DNA of 64,000 nucleotides from an uncultured Ruegeria sp. (lineage in GTDB: Bacteria > Pseudomonadota > Alphaproteobacteria > Rhodobacterales > Rhodobacteraceae): the NCBI RefSeq assembly GCF_947504215.1, contig NZ_CANNGO010000005.1, positions 62,001 to 126,000 on the forward strand. Direction: 5' to 3'. Position 1 is the first letter of the stretch, and every line of letters starts with the position of its first letter. Below, one piece after another: positions 32,982 through 42,191 of the stretch. Position numbers and translations under genes: made by a program. The notes below the pieces were generated by a model that saw nothing but the letters and a program-made list of their open reading frames with translations, ran no database searches and was not told where the DNA came from.

Positions 32982-35195
32982 ATGAGTCTTGCAAACAAAC
33001 TGGCACAGGAACGGCGCGCGCGTCTGGCGGCCGAGCGGTTGCTAGATCTGAAACAGGCAGAACTGTCCGCTGCTAACCGCGAATTGGGGCGCTACGCCAT
33101 GGCGCTGACCAGGCGTATCGACGAAACCCAGGCCGAGGTTGAGACGGTTCGGGGGGAGAACGAGAAGGTCAAATCTGACCTGACCGTTGCCAACGCCAAG
33201 ATTGAGGTGGCAGAACGTCGCCTTTGGCATTCGATCCAAACCATTCAGGACGGGTTTGCCTTTTTTGACGGTGACAGCAGGCTGATCAGTGCCAACGCGG
33301 CTTACCTGAGCGTGTTTGAGGGGTTGGATGACGTCGCGCCGGGTGTGTCTTACTCGCGGATTCTCGAGCTTTTGATGACCGAAGGGATTGTGGACACCGG
33401 ACCAGAACCGGCCGAGGCATGGCGCGCCAGAATGCAGGATCGGTGGGCGCGTGCAAACCCACCACCGGTGGTGATCCAGCTTTGGAACGGGCACTACATT
33501 CGCCTCATCGATCAGCGCGGCAGTGGTGGTGACGTCGTGAGCCTGGCGCTCAACATCACCGCCACGGTCCGACACGAGACCGAGCTTAAGGCCGCGCGCG
33601 AACGCGCCGAGGCTGCGAACCGGGCAAAATCGGCATTTCTGGCCAATATGAGCCATGAAATACGAACGCCGATGAACGGTATTGTCGGAATGACTGAACT
33701 GCTGAGCGAAACGCCCTTGGACGAAGAACAGCGGCTGTACGTCAAGACGATCCGCAACTCGGGCGAAGCATTGCTGGTCATCATCAACGATGTTCTGGAC
33801 TATTCCAAGATCGAGGCTGATAAGCTGACCTTGCATCCTGAAAAATTCGATCTGGAACGGTGCATCCTTGAGGTGGCGATGTTGTTGCAACCCAGTGTGC
33901 GGGACAAAGGACTGACGCTGCTGGTGGATTACGATCTGTTCCTGCCGACACTTTTTGTGGGCGATCCGGGCCGGGTGCGGCAGGTCTTGACCAATCTGGT
34001 GGGCAACGCTGTGAAGTTCACCGCCGAAGGCCATGTGCTGATCAGGGTGACTGGTGTGCCGGATGCCAGTGATCAGACCTGTGACATCCATATTGCAATC
34101 GAAGACACAGGCATCGGCATCGATGCGGACAAGGTTGGGCACATCTTTGGGGAATTCAATCAGATCGAGGATGAACGCAACCGTCAGTTCGAAGGCACCG
34201 GGTTGGGTCTGGCGATCACCAAGCGTCTGATCACGATAATGGGCGGTTCGGTTTGGGTCGAAAGTGAGCCGGGTCAGGGGTCGTGTTTTGGCTTTCGTAT
34301 GTCTTTGCCGGCTGCCGAAGGGCCACAGCCTGCGCCGCCGGATCTGGCTGATCGCTTGAAGCACGTCATGGTGGTCGAAGATATGGCTGTCAACCGCGCC
34401 ATTCTGGCCAAACAGCTGGGTCGTCTTGGAACCGATGTCACGGTCTGCGCATCAGGGGATGAGGCGCTTGCAAAGCTTGATAATTCGATTGACCTTGTCC
34501 TTTGCGATCACGACCTGCCGGACATGGATGGGGTCGAGCTGGCAACGCACTTGAAAGAACGGGGCTGGGGCGACCTGCCGGTTGTAGTGATGTCCAGCAA
34601 CCCCGGTGCCATTCACGCCGACCCTGCACGCCATCTGATCGAAGGTGTTTTGCAAAAACCAATCCCCCGGTCCGAGCTGTATTCCCGACTGATGGCCCTT
34701 GGAAGCCCGGCGTTGACGTCAGTCTCGTCAACCGGCCCAGAAACCGTCGATGCGGAGCCTGCAGGGCTGCCCAAGGGGCGAAGGCTCATGCGGGTTCTGG
34801 CGGCTGAGGACAACCGAACCAATCAGTTGATCCTGAAAAAGATGGTCAAGGATCTGAACATCGACCTGCGCTTTGCCGCCAACGGGATAGAGGCCGTTGA
34901 TGCCTTTGAGGACTTTGATCCTGATCTGATCTTCATGGACATCTCAATGCCCAAAATGGACGGAAAGCAAGCCACCGGGGAAATTCGTCGGTTCGAGATT
35001 GAAACAGGTCGTCATGTCCCGATTGTTGCCCTGACTGCCCATGCGATGGCGGGAGACGATCAGGGAATTCTGTCCGCTGGTCTGGATCATTATCTGACCA
35101 AGCCGCTGCATAAAAAGCTGATCCATCAAATGATCCTGAAACACTGCCCCCAAAATGCTATTCCAATCATTGCTGAATCAGAACAGGCTGACTAG
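32982..35195 (+). CDS. Hybrid sensor histidine kinase with two receiver domains
   Basis: A 737-aa soluble kinase. It has an N-terminal coiled coil (1-85), a PAS-like domain (about 90-200, DGFAFFDGDSRLISANAAYL), and a phosphoacceptor His225 in SHEIRTPMNG. The HATPase domain follows (LVGNAVKF, DTGIGI, GTGLGLAI). Two receiver domains have phosphoacceptors at about Asp509 (LCDHDLPDMDG) and Asp653 (FMDISMPKMDG). There is no transmembrane segment or Hpt domain, so it senses a cytoplasmic cue and needs a separate phosphotransfer protein. Divergent from the A2M operon with 116 bp between starts; whether it controls that operon is unknown. The ATG lacks a clear ribosome binding site. Confidence 0.92.
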   Translation: MSLANKLAQERRARLAAERLLDLKQAELSAANRELGRYAMALTRRIDETQAEVETVRGENEKVKSDLTVANAKIEVAERRLWHSIQTIQDGFAFFDGDSRLISANAAYLSVFEGLDDVAPGVSYSRILELLMTEGIVDTGPEPAEAWRARMQDRWARANPPPVVIQLWNGHYIRLIDQRGSGGDVVSLALNITATVRHETELKAARERAEAANRAKSAFLANMSHEIRTPMNGIVGMTELLSETPLDEEQRLYVKTIRNSGEALLVIINDVLDYSKIEADKLTLHPEKFDLERCILEVAMLLQPSVRDKGLTLLVDYDLFLPTLFVGDPGRVRQVLTNLVGNAVKFTAEGHVLIRVTGVPDASDQTCDIHIAIEDTGIGIDADKVGHIFGEFNQIEDERNRQFEGTGLGLAITKRLITIMGGSVWVESEPGQGSCFGFRMSLPAAEGPQPAPPDLADRLKHVMVVEDMAVNRAILAKQLGRLGTDVTVCASGDEALAKLDNSIDLVLCDHDLPDMDGVELATHLKERGWGDLPVVVMSSNPGAIHADPARHLIEGVLQKPIPRSELYSRLMALGSPALTSVSSTGPETVDAEPAGLPKGRRLMRVLAAEDNRTNQLILKKMVKDLNIDLRFAANGIEAVDAFEDFDPDLIFMDISMPKMDGKQATGEIRRFEIETGRHVPIVALTAHAMAGDDQGILSAGLDHYLTKPLHKKLIHQMILKHCPQNAIPIIAESEQAD

Positions 35196-35204
35196 GCTGA
35201 GCAC

Positions 35205-35666
35205 ATGTCAAAGGATCGAGGCTTTCGCGCACGCGCCTTGGGCGAGATCGCCATTCGCTGCGCAGATATGAACGCCATGGTTGCGTTTTATGAAACTGTG
35301 ATTGGTCTGGAACGGCTGCACGGGGACTATAACAGCGCAATCGTGTTTTTTCGCATTGCCGAAGGGTTTGGCGGGCATACACAGGTGCTTGCCCTGTTTC
35401 ACCACTCTGTCTCACTACGCCCCGGTCTGCATCCGTCAGGTACGGCCCGGCCCGTCACAGGCGCTGGCTCAGCGTTGCATCACATAGCACTTTCCCTGCC
35501 GTTTGAAGAACAGGATGCCGTGTTGCGCTGGTATGATGAGATCGGACAGCCTTATAGGATCGAGGAGTTCGGCTGGATCGGCTGGCGCGGCATTTTCACC
35601 GAAGACCCCGAGGGGAACACAGTTGAACTGGTGGCCTATGACTCTTCGATGTTGGATCAAGCCTGA
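35205..35666 (+). CDS. VOC (glyoxalase/bleomycin resistance) superfamily protein
   Basis: A 153-aa protein with two beta-alpha-beta-beta-beta modules. The first is AIRCADMNAMVAFYETVIGLERL; the second has LHHIALSLPFEEQDAVLRWYDEIG and ends in EDPEGNTVELVAYD, whose Glu is the usual metal ligand. The reaction cannot be told from the sequence; dioxygenases, lyases and resistance proteins share this fold. It begins 9 bp after the histidine kinase stop and its last 10 bp overlap the convergent yaaA. Confidence 0.88.
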   Translation: MSKDRGFRARALGEIAIRCADMNAMVAFYETVIGLERLHGDYNSAIVFFRIAEGFGGHTQVLALFHHSVSLRPGLHPSGTARPVTGAGSALHHIALSLPFEEQDAVLRWYDEIGQPYRIEEFGWIGWRGIFTEDPEGNTVELVAYDSSMLDQA

Positions 35667-36427
35667 TAGGGTCGCACGAAGACGGGCTTGTCGTTTTCGG
35701 ACAGGTCCGGGCGATATGCGTAGCCCCCGATATCGAAATCCAGCAGCCCTTTTGGATCGGTTAGACGATGCTGGATGACAAAGCGGGCCATGGCCCCACG
35801 CGCTTTCTTGGCAAAGAAACTGACAATCTTGGGGCTGCCTGCTTTGTCTTCCATAAAGACCGGCGTTATGGTGCGCAGTTTTAAGGCTTTGGGGTCGACT
35901 GCGCCAAAGTATTCCTGACTGGCGCAGTTCACCAATGTTTCGCTGCCCACTTCTGCGGCCTGCACGTTTAGCGCTTTGCTCAGCTGGTCGCGCCAGTATT
36001 CGTACAGGTTCTTGCCGCGTCGGGTTTTCAACCTGCTGCCCATCTCCAACCGGTAGGCCTGAATGGCATCCAAGGGGCGCAAGACGCCATAGAGCCCTGA
36101 CAGGATGCGCAAATGGTCCTGGGCCCACGCCATTTCATCGGCTTCCAGCGACACGGCCTCAAGACCTTGGTAGGTGTCCCCTGCAAAGGCCAGAGCAGCG
36201 GGTCGCGTTTTGTCAGACCCGGGATCATCGGAAAAGGCACGATAGCGATCCCGATTCAGGCGGGCCAGATCATCGCTGAGGTCCATAAGCTTTTTAAGAT
36301 CGCCAAGCGTCAGGTTGCGCGCGGTTTTGGACAAACGGATGGCGTCGTCCTGAAAAGCGGGGTCTGTCGCTGTCACGTCTCGCTCTGCCCAGTCCAGCCG
36401 CTTGGCCGGGGAAATCACTACCAGCAT
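35657..36427 (-). CDS. yaaA: Peroxide stress protein YaaA
   Basis: A 256-aa protein of the YaaA/DUF328 family: MLVVISPAKRLDW at the start, LSDDLARLNRDRYRAF, YQGLEA, LRILSGLYGVLRPLDAIQAYRLEMG, and the helix-hairpin-like C-terminal part. E. coli YaaA lowers free iron during hydrogen peroxide stress and binds DNA. Length matches the family (about 255-260). It precedes recQ on the same strand in coordinates but lies downstream of it in transcription, 33 bp after the recQ stop, so it may be co-transcribed with recQ. Confidence 0.93.
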   Translation of the reverse strand: MLVVISPAKRLDWAERDVTATDPAFQDDAIRLSKTARNLTLGDLKKLMDLSDDLARLNRDRYRAFSDDPGSDKTRPAALAFAGDTYQGLEAVSLEADEMAWAQDHLRILSGLYGVLRPLDAIQAYRLEMGSRLKTRRGKNLYEYWRDQLSKALNVQAAEVGSETLVNCASQEYFGAVDPKALKLRTITPVFMEDKAGSPKIVSFFAKKARGAMARFVIQHRLTDPKGLLDFDIGGYAYRPDLSENDKPVFVRPYQA

Positions 36428-36460
36428 ATCCGCCCTCGTTTTTGCCTGTCAGACCCGTAT

Positions 36461-38500
36461 CTAGCCTGCTGTCTGCAACACGTCCAGAAAGGCCGCGCCA
36501 AACCTTTCGTGACGACGGTCGCCCAGAAGTTGTTCCAGTGCACGCGCATCACAGCTGCGCAATTGCGCCACCTTGGCCAGTTGCGCAGCCGAGCAGGTCA
36601 GCGGCTTGTCAATCCCGTCCAGACCGCGGGACAATTGGTTCTGTACGGCCAGCAATTGATCATAGATGTCGCCTTGTTCGCGCCCAGCCAGTTTGCGGCG
36701 CGCAGGGTGCACGGCCTCAGTTGCTCCAGCGACAACTTCCAGAAACGTATCCCCGTAGCGCTCCAGCTTTTTTGCGCCCACGCCGCCGATCCGGGCCATG
36801 TCATCCAGAGTCGTCGGGCGTTTCTCGGCCATTTCGATCAGGGTGCGGTCCGGGAAGATCACATAGGCCGGCACCCGTGCGGCCTCGGCCAGGGCGCGGC
36901 GTTTGGCTTTGAGGGCGGACAGCATCGGGGCGTCTTCTTCCGAAACCATCATTTTGACGGCTGGACGCCGCGTGGCTTTGCGCAGCGTGTCCTTCCGCAG
37001 GTTGATCTGGGCTTCACCTTTCAGGATCGGCTTTGCCGCTTCGGTCATGCGCAGTGCGCCGTGGCGTTCGGGGTCAGGCCGGACCAGATCATGCCCCATC
37101 ATCTGCCGAAAGATCGCCTGCCATTGCTGGCGCGACCAGTCCTTGCCAATGCCATACGTGGACAAGGCATCGTGACGACGATCCCGGATTTTGTCCGTTT
37201 CATTCGCAAGAAGGATGTCGATCAGGTGGCCTGCGCCAAACCATTCGTCTGTGCGCAAAATCGCAGACAGAGCCATGCGGACCGGCGTGGTCCCGTCAAA
37301 AACCTCGGGCGGGGTATCGCAGAGATCGCATTTGCCACAGGGTTCAGCCTGTTCGCCAAAGTAGCCCAACAACGCTTTTCGACGGCACCCCAAGGCCTCG
37401 GCCAAACCCAGCAGAGCATTCAATCGCGCGTGATCAGCCATGCGACGTTCCGGTGGGGCAAGTCCTTCGTCAATTTGTGTTCGGCGCAGGCGAATGTCGT
37501 CGGGACCGAACAAAGTCAGTGTTTCGGCGGGGCCACCGTCGCGGCCCGCGCGGCCGATCTCTTGGTAATAGGCTTCGATGGATTTCGGCAGGTCCGCGTG
37601 GGCGACCCAGCGTATGTCGGGTTTATCGATCCCCATGCCGAAAGCGACAGTCGCGACAACGATCAAACCGTCCTCGCGGGCAAACCGGGTTTCGACGATA
37701 CGGCGATCCTCGGCCTCCATCCCGCCGTGATAGTGGCACGCAGTGTGGCCTTCGGCGCGAAGCGCTTGGGCCAGAACCTCGGTCTTGTTACGAGTGCCGC
37801 AATAGACAATACCAGATTGAGTTTTGCGGGCTTCGGCGAAATCGAGAATCTGCTTTCGCGGCCCATCCTTGGCGGCAAATGCCAGATGGATATTGGGTCG
37901 ATCGAACCCACGCAGAAACTTGCGCGGGGCAGTGCCGTCAAACAGCTTCTCGACAATCTCGTCCTGTGTCTCTGCATCCGCGGTGGCAGTGAAGGCCGCC
38001 AGTGGGACATCCAGCGCACGTCGCAGCTCTCCGATCCGCAGATAATCGGGTCGGAAATCGTGACCCCATTGGCTGACGCAATGGGCCTCGTCCACGGCGA
38101 TCAGGCTGACATTGATCCGGCGTAGCATTCCCATCGCGGACCCTGCGGCCAGTCGTTCTGGCGCCATGTATAGCAGCTTGAGCCGACCGGCTTCCAGCGC
38201 CTCCCACACGGCATCGGTTTCTTCGGGGGTGTTTCCGGATGTAAGTGCGCCGGCCTCAACCCCGGCCTCTTGCAGCCCGCGAACCTGATCCCGCATCAGG
38301 GCGATCAGCGGGGAAATCACCACTGTGACCCCATCGCGTAGCAAGGCAGGCAATTGGAAACACAGGGATTTACCGCCACCCGTAGGCATAATGGCCAGCA
38401 CGTTTTCGCCCGCCGTCACGGCATCGACGATCTCTTCCTGCCCGGGGCGGAAATCATCGAATCCAAAGACATCTCGCAGCAACGGTGCGGCGTCGAACAT
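36461..38500 (-). CDS. recQ: ATP-dependent DNA helicase RecQ
   Basis: A 679-aa superfamily 2 helicase. The motif order is complete: Walker A MPTGGGKSLCFQLPAL (about 40), DEAH within VDEAHCVSQWGHDFRPDY, the two RecA lobes, the zinc-binding CGKCDLCDTP (about 390), a winged-helix RQC domain, and an HRDC domain (about 520-595). A further C-terminal region of about 80 residues follows. RecQ unwinds DNA at stalled forks and in recombination. The ATG at 38500 gives the family N-terminus. A 670-codon open frame antisense to it is a codon-bias shadow. Confidence 0.97.
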   Translation of the reverse strand: MFDAAPLLRDVFGFDDFRPGQEEIVDAVTAGENVLAIMPTGGGKSLCFQLPALLRDGVTVVISPLIALMRDQVRGLQEAGVEAGALTSGNTPEETDAVWEALEAGRLKLLYMAPERLAAGSAMGMLRRINVSLIAVDEAHCVSQWGHDFRPDYLRIGELRRALDVPLAAFTATADAETQDEIVEKLFDGTAPRKFLRGFDRPNIHLAFAAKDGPRKQILDFAEARKTQSGIVYCGTRNKTEVLAQALRAEGHTACHYHGGMEAEDRRIVETRFAREDGLIVVATVAFGMGIDKPDIRWVAHADLPKSIEAYYQEIGRAGRDGGPAETLTLFGPDDIRLRRTQIDEGLAPPERRMADHARLNALLGLAEALGCRRKALLGYFGEQAEPCGKCDLCDTPPEVFDGTTPVRMALSAILRTDEWFGAGHLIDILLANETDKIRDRRHDALSTYGIGKDWSRQQWQAIFRQMMGHDLVRPDPERHGALRMTEAAKPILKGEAQINLRKDTLRKATRRPAVKMMVSEEDAPMLSALKAKRRALAEAARVPAYVIFPDRTLIEMAEKRPTTLDDMARIGGVGAKKLERYGDTFLEVVAGATEAVHPARRKLAGREQGDIYDQLLAVQNQLSRGLDGIDKPLTCSAAQLAKVAQLRSCDARALEQLLGDRRHERFGAAFLDVLQTAG

Positions 38501-38590
38501 GTGCGGGGTTGCCCTGTTTTAAGGTTTGTCTGCTCTTTAGACAGGACAATCACATACTAAGATTCAGTGAACAAGGGGGAATAGGTACGC

Positions 38591-38878
38591 CTATATCAGC
38601 CCAAACAATGTCGGAAGGATGTAGCTTCGGAGCGAGATAATTATGATGAACACGACCAAGGGTGTCAGATCAATGCCGCCCAAGTCTGGCATGACGTTTC
38701 GGATCGGGCGATAGATCGGTTCCAACAGCTTGTTCAAACCATACCAGAGTTGCGCAACAAATTGCTGGTTTAGATTCAAAACTTGGAAGTTGATCAGCCA
38801 GCTCATGATGACATGAACAATGACAAACCAATAAGCAATGCTCAGAATTAGGTCCAATGGACCGTATATTGCCATCAT
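38591..38878 (-). CDS. YggT family membrane protein
   Basis: A 95-aa protein with two hydrophobic helices (about 8-28 and 65-88) and the conserved NKLLEPIYRPIRNVMPDLGGIDLTPL loop typical of YggT. The family is linked to cell shape, osmotic tolerance and septum-site functions in different bacteria; no single activity is established. The first ATG of an ATGATG pair has GGAG nine bases upstream. It lies 90 bp upstream of recQ on the same strand and is divergent from the UMF1 transporter. Confidence 0.9.
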   Translation of the reverse strand: MMAIYGPLDLILSIAYWFVIVHVIMSWLINFQVLNLNQQFVAQLWYGLNKLLEPIYRPIRNVMPDLGGIDLTPLVVFIIIISLRSYILPTLFGLI

Positions 38879-39010
38879 GTTTGCGAACTCCGATCTTGTT
38901 TGGCGAGAGGTAGTTGTTTGTTCGGCAAAGAGCAAGACTGCCGCAACAGAACGCTTGCGAAATGCAGCAAACACTCGTCTTATTAAAACAACAATAAAAC
39001 AGAGGCAGGT

Positions 39011-40378
39011 ATGGCAGAGATTTCCAAGCGCAAGCGCATCTGGGGCTGGTGGTTTTTTGATTGGGCCAGTCAGCCGTATCACACCTTGCTCGTCACATTT
39101 GTGTTTGGCCCCTATTTTGCGGGGATTGCTGCCGAGTTTTTCGTAAACTCAGGTCTGGATTCTGATGCCGCGGACGCCCGTGCGCAGACGGTATGGGCCA
39201 ACTGCATGACCATCATTGGATTGATTATCGCATTTGGCGCGCCGTTAATGGGAGCGATGGCGGATGTATCGGGCCGTCGCATGCCATGGATTTTCGCCTT
39301 TTCGGTGATGTACGCGGTGGGCTCAGCTGCATTGTGGTACACGTTGCCGGATGGCTCGAACATGTGGTTGATGTTGTCGGCGTTTGGTCTGGGCTTTGTC
39401 GGTGCCGAATATGCGCTGATCTTCATCAACTCGCAGCTTCCGGATCTTGGCGATGACAGCGAAGTGGGTGAGATTTCTGGGTCAGGGTTTGCTTTTGGCT
39501 ATTTCGGTGGGCTGATCTCGCTTGCCATCATGCTTTGTTTGTTTGTCGAGCAGGCCAATGGCAAGACATTGATCGGGATGGACCCGATGTTTGGTCTGAA
39601 CGCGGCTGAACGCGAGGGCACCCGCTTTGTCGGGCCCTTCACGGCCGGCTGGTTCATCCTTTTCATGGTTCCCTATTTCCTGTGGGTTCGCGACGATCCC
39701 GAACCGGACAAAAAAGGCAGTATCGGTGAGGCATTGCGATTGCTGGGCCATTCCATTTCCGCCTTACGCCACCGGGTCAGCCTTGCCTCTTACCTTGGTT
39801 CGTCCATGCTGTATCGCGATGCCTTGAACGGGCTTTATACGTTTGGCGGCGTTTATGCGCGGCTGGTGCTGGAATGGGATCTGATCAAGATCGGTGTGTT
39901 TGGCATCGTCAGTGTGCTGGCTGCGGCGGCTTTTGCCTGGATCGGCGGTAAGCTGGACAGGAAGTACGGTCCCAAGCCGGTCATTATCGTGGCCATCTGG
40001 GTACTGATTTTCGTCTGCGCGACCATCGTACTGATGGATCGGACACAGATCTATGGCATCACATTGCCCGAAGGATCGGGCCTTCCTGATCTGGTCTTTT
40101 TTGGCTGCGGTGTCCTGATCGGTGGCATGGGTGGGATTTTGCAATCGGCCAGCCGCTCGATGATGGTGCGCCACACTGATCCCAGAGCCCCGGTTGAAAG
40201 CTTTGGTCTTTACGGGCTGTCAGGCCGCGCCACGGCGTTTGCAGCGCCCATGCTGATCGGGATTGCAACAACTGTAACGGGGAGTGCACGTTTGGGGGTG
40301 TCACCCATCGTTCTGTTGTTTATTCTGGGTCTAGTCCTGATGCGCTGGGTCAGACCGGAAGGGGATCAGAGCAGATGA
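39011..40378 (+). CDS. MFS transporter of the UMF1 (Atg22-like) family
   Basis: A 455-aa protein with 11-12 hydrophobic segments. The N-terminal WGWWFFDWASQPYHTLLVTFVFGPYF motif region and the loop SGSGFAFGYFGGL identify the UMF1/Atg22-like group; yeast Atg22 exports amino acids from the vacuole. The bacterial substrate is unknown. The stop overlaps the mepA start as ATGA, so it is coupled to a peptidoglycan endopeptidase. Export or uptake of wall-derived amino acids or peptides is an attractive guess only. Confidence 0.88.
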   Translation: MAEISKRKRIWGWWFFDWASQPYHTLLVTFVFGPYFAGIAAEFFVNSGLDSDAADARAQTVWANCMTIIGLIIAFGAPLMGAMADVSGRRMPWIFAFSVMYAVGSAALWYTLPDGSNMWLMLSAFGLGFVGAEYALIFINSQLPDLGDDSEVGEISGSGFAFGYFGGLISLAIMLCLFVEQANGKTLIGMDPMFGLNAAEREGTRFVGPFTAGWFILFMVPYFLWVRDDPEPDKKGSIGEALRLLGHSISALRHRVSLASYLGSSMLYRDALNGLYTFGGVYARLVLEWDLIKIGVFGIVSVLAAAAFAWIGGKLDRKYGPKPVIIVAIWVLIFVCATIVLMDRTQIYGITLPEGSGLPDLVFFGCGVLIGGMGGILQSASRSMMVRHTDPRAPVESFGLYGLSGRATAFAAPMLIGIATTVTGSARLGVSPIVLLFILGLVLMRWVRPEGDQSR

Positions 40379-41238
40379 TTTTACTACGTTTTTTGGCGAT
40401 ATTGGCCACGATAACTTTGGCAGGCACGGCTGGAGCACAGCCCTTGGCCAAACAGTTGTTCGGGGCCCAAAAGCAAAACTCACAACAAAAACCGGCCGCG
40501 TTCGGCAGTTACTCGCGCGGATGTGCTGCCGGGTCGGTGCAATTGCCCGAGACGGGGCCGACATGGCAAGCCATGCGTTTGTCGCGCAATCGCAATTGGG
40601 GACACCCCGAGGCGGTTGATTATGTACAGGACCTCAGCAAGTTTGCCGCCAAACAACCGGGATGGAACGGTCTCTATGTTGGGGATATCAGCCAGCCGCG
40701 CGGCGGACCGATGACATCCGGGCACCGCAGTCACCAGTTGGGTTTGGACATCGATATCTGGATGCTGCCGGGCGACGACATGCGCCTGTCACGCAAAGCG
40801 CGCGAAAACCTCTCGTCCATTTCTTTGCGCCGGGCCAATGGGGCCTATGTGAATGGCAACTGGACCAAGCAACACCATGCCGTTTTGAAAGAGGCTGCCA
40901 AGGACAAGCGCGTGGCACGAATATTCGTGTTCCCCGGCGCCAAAGTTCAGATGTGCAATGATGAGAATGGCAACCGCGCCTATCTGCGCAAGATCAGGCC
41001 ATGGTGGGGGCATCACTATCACTTCCACGTGCGGCTCAAATGCCCGCGCGGGTCCCGCGGATGCGTGAACCAGGACGCGCCACCCAAAGGGGATGGGTGC
41101 GCTGAGGCGCAACAATGGGTGCAAAACATACTGAACCCGCCGCCGCCAGATCCAAACGCGCCAGCGCCCAAGAAGCGCAGGGAATACCGTTTGGCAGATC
41201 TGCCCCAGCAATGCGCCGCAGTTTTACAATCCAACTAG
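40375..41238 (+). CDS. mepA: Penicillin-insensitive murein endopeptidase
   Basis: A 287-aa secreted zinc peptidase of the M74 (LAS) family. A signal peptide (1-21, AGAQ) is followed by the metal motifs GHRSHQLGLDID (His and Asp ligands) and HHYHFHVRL. Six Cys support disulfides (CAAGS, MCND, CPRGSRGC, CAEAQ, CAAV). MepA cuts D-Ala-mDAP crosslinks in the periplasm regardless of beta-lactams. The ATG overlaps the previous stop. Its end overlaps the next gene by 28 bp. Confidence 0.95.
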   Translation: MILLRFLAILATITLAGTAGAQPLAKQLFGAQKQNSQQKPAAFGSYSRGCAAGSVQLPETGPTWQAMRLSRNRNWGHPEAVDYVQDLSKFAAKQPGWNGLYVGDISQPRGGPMTSGHRSHQLGLDIDIWMLPGDDMRLSRKARENLSSISLRRANGAYVNGNWTKQHHAVLKEAAKDKRVARIFVFPGAKVQMCNDENGNRAYLRKIRPWWGHHYHFHVRLKCPRGSRGCVNQDAPPKGDGCAEAQQWVQNILNPPPPDPNAPAPKKRREYRLADLPQQCAAVLQSN

Positions 41239-42095
41239 TCGCGGCGCTGCTTCTGGCCGGATCGGTTTGGGCCGTTGACGTTAAGATGGCCTCTCATCTG
41301 GGCAGCTTTGCATGGCGGCACAATACCGAATGGTTTGGCGGGTTTTCGGCCATCCATCTCTCGGATGACGGTGGCAGTGCAATCGTTCTGAGCGACCGTG
41401 CCACAGTGTTGTCGGTCAGGTTCCAACGGGACGGGGTCGAGATAAAAGATGTTCAAATCCTGGGCCATTGGCCGGTTCTGTCCAGCACTGGCCGCATCAT
41501 GCTGGGCTATGCAGGTGATTCCGAAGGCATAGCGGTCGCGCCGGATGGCAGCTTCTTCGTGTCTTTCGAAGGTGTACATCGGGTGGCTTATTACTCAGCA
41601 CCGGGGACCAATGCGCGGGTCTTACCACGCCCACAGGTGTTTGATGAGCTTGATCGCAATGGCTCGTTCGAAGGCCTGGCGATTGATGGACAGGGGCGCC
41701 TTTATACGCTGACCGAGAAAAACAGGACGGTTCAGGGAAACATCCCAGTGTATCGCTGGGACGGACAATCCTGGTCCACACCGTTCGTCCTGCCGCCGCG
41801 GGATGGGTTTTTGCCTGTTGCCGCCGATTTTGACCCGGATGGCCGGTTCTATGTTCTGGAGCGTAAGGTCACTCTGACCGGGTTCCGCACGCGTTTGCGT
41901 CGGTGGCAGATCGAAAGTGATACGCCCGTCGCCGAAGAAACATTGTTTGAGACCGGCACAGGCACACATGACAATCTGGAAGGCCTGTCAGTGTGGCGTG
42001 ACAATCAGGGGGTCCTGCGCGCAACCATGGTGTCGGATGACAATTTCATTGGCCTGCAGCGGACAGAGATTGTCGAATACGCCTTGCCTGATTGA
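41211..42095 (+). CDS. Esterase-like activity of phytase family protein, exported
   Basis: A 294-aa protein with an N-terminal signal peptide (LVAALLLAGSVWA), then a beta-propeller-like body. The pattern GGFSAIHLSDDGGSAIVLSDRATVL, DSEGIAVAPDGSFFVSFEGVHRV, SFEGLAIDGQGRLYTLTEK and HDNLEGLSVWRD matches the family named for esterase-like activity of phytase; its paired E-G motifs probably bind calcium. The ATG at 41211 lies inside the end of mepA; the upstream in-frame extension is within mepA and is rejected. The substrate is unknown. Likely co-transcribed with the UMF1 gene and mepA. Confidence 0.82.
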   Translation: MRRSFTIQLVAALLLAGSVWAVDVKMASHLGSFAWRHNTEWFGGFSAIHLSDDGGSAIVLSDRATVLSVRFQRDGVEIKDVQILGHWPVLSSTGRIMLGYAGDSEGIAVAPDGSFFVSFEGVHRVAYYSAPGTNARVLPRPQVFDELDRNGSFEGLAIDGQGRLYTLTEKNRTVQGNIPVYRWDGQSWSTPFVLPPRDGFLPVAADFDPDGRFYVLERKVTLTGFRTRLRRWQIESDTPVAEETLFETGTGTHDNLEGLSVWRDNQGVLRATMVSDDNFIGLQRTEIVEYALPD

Positions 42096-42191
42096 CTTGC
42101 CAAACGCATCCCGACCCGCTAGAAGCGCGGCTTGCCTTGGGATGAGCCCTTGGCCAAGTCGCCGCTACCTTGTCAAAACGGGCATCAAAAT

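Noticed and set aside
33042..34364. A 440-codon open frame antisense to the hybrid histidine kinase
   Set aside because: No ribosome binding site or recognisable domain; the kinase on the other strand has all its motifs.
36442..36912. Plus-strand frame at the end of recQ
   Set aside because: Arg/Pro-rich composition typical of an out-of-frame shadow, overlapped entirely by recQ.
36113..38125. A 670-codon open frame on the plus strand
   Set aside because: It lies antisense to recQ, a complete and typical gene. Long antisense frames are common in GC-rich DNA with strong codon bias.
42096..42191. preQ1 riboswitch before the queuosine precursor transporter
   Set aside because: No preQ1-I or preQ1-II signature could be recognised in the 96 bp; only weak pairings are present.
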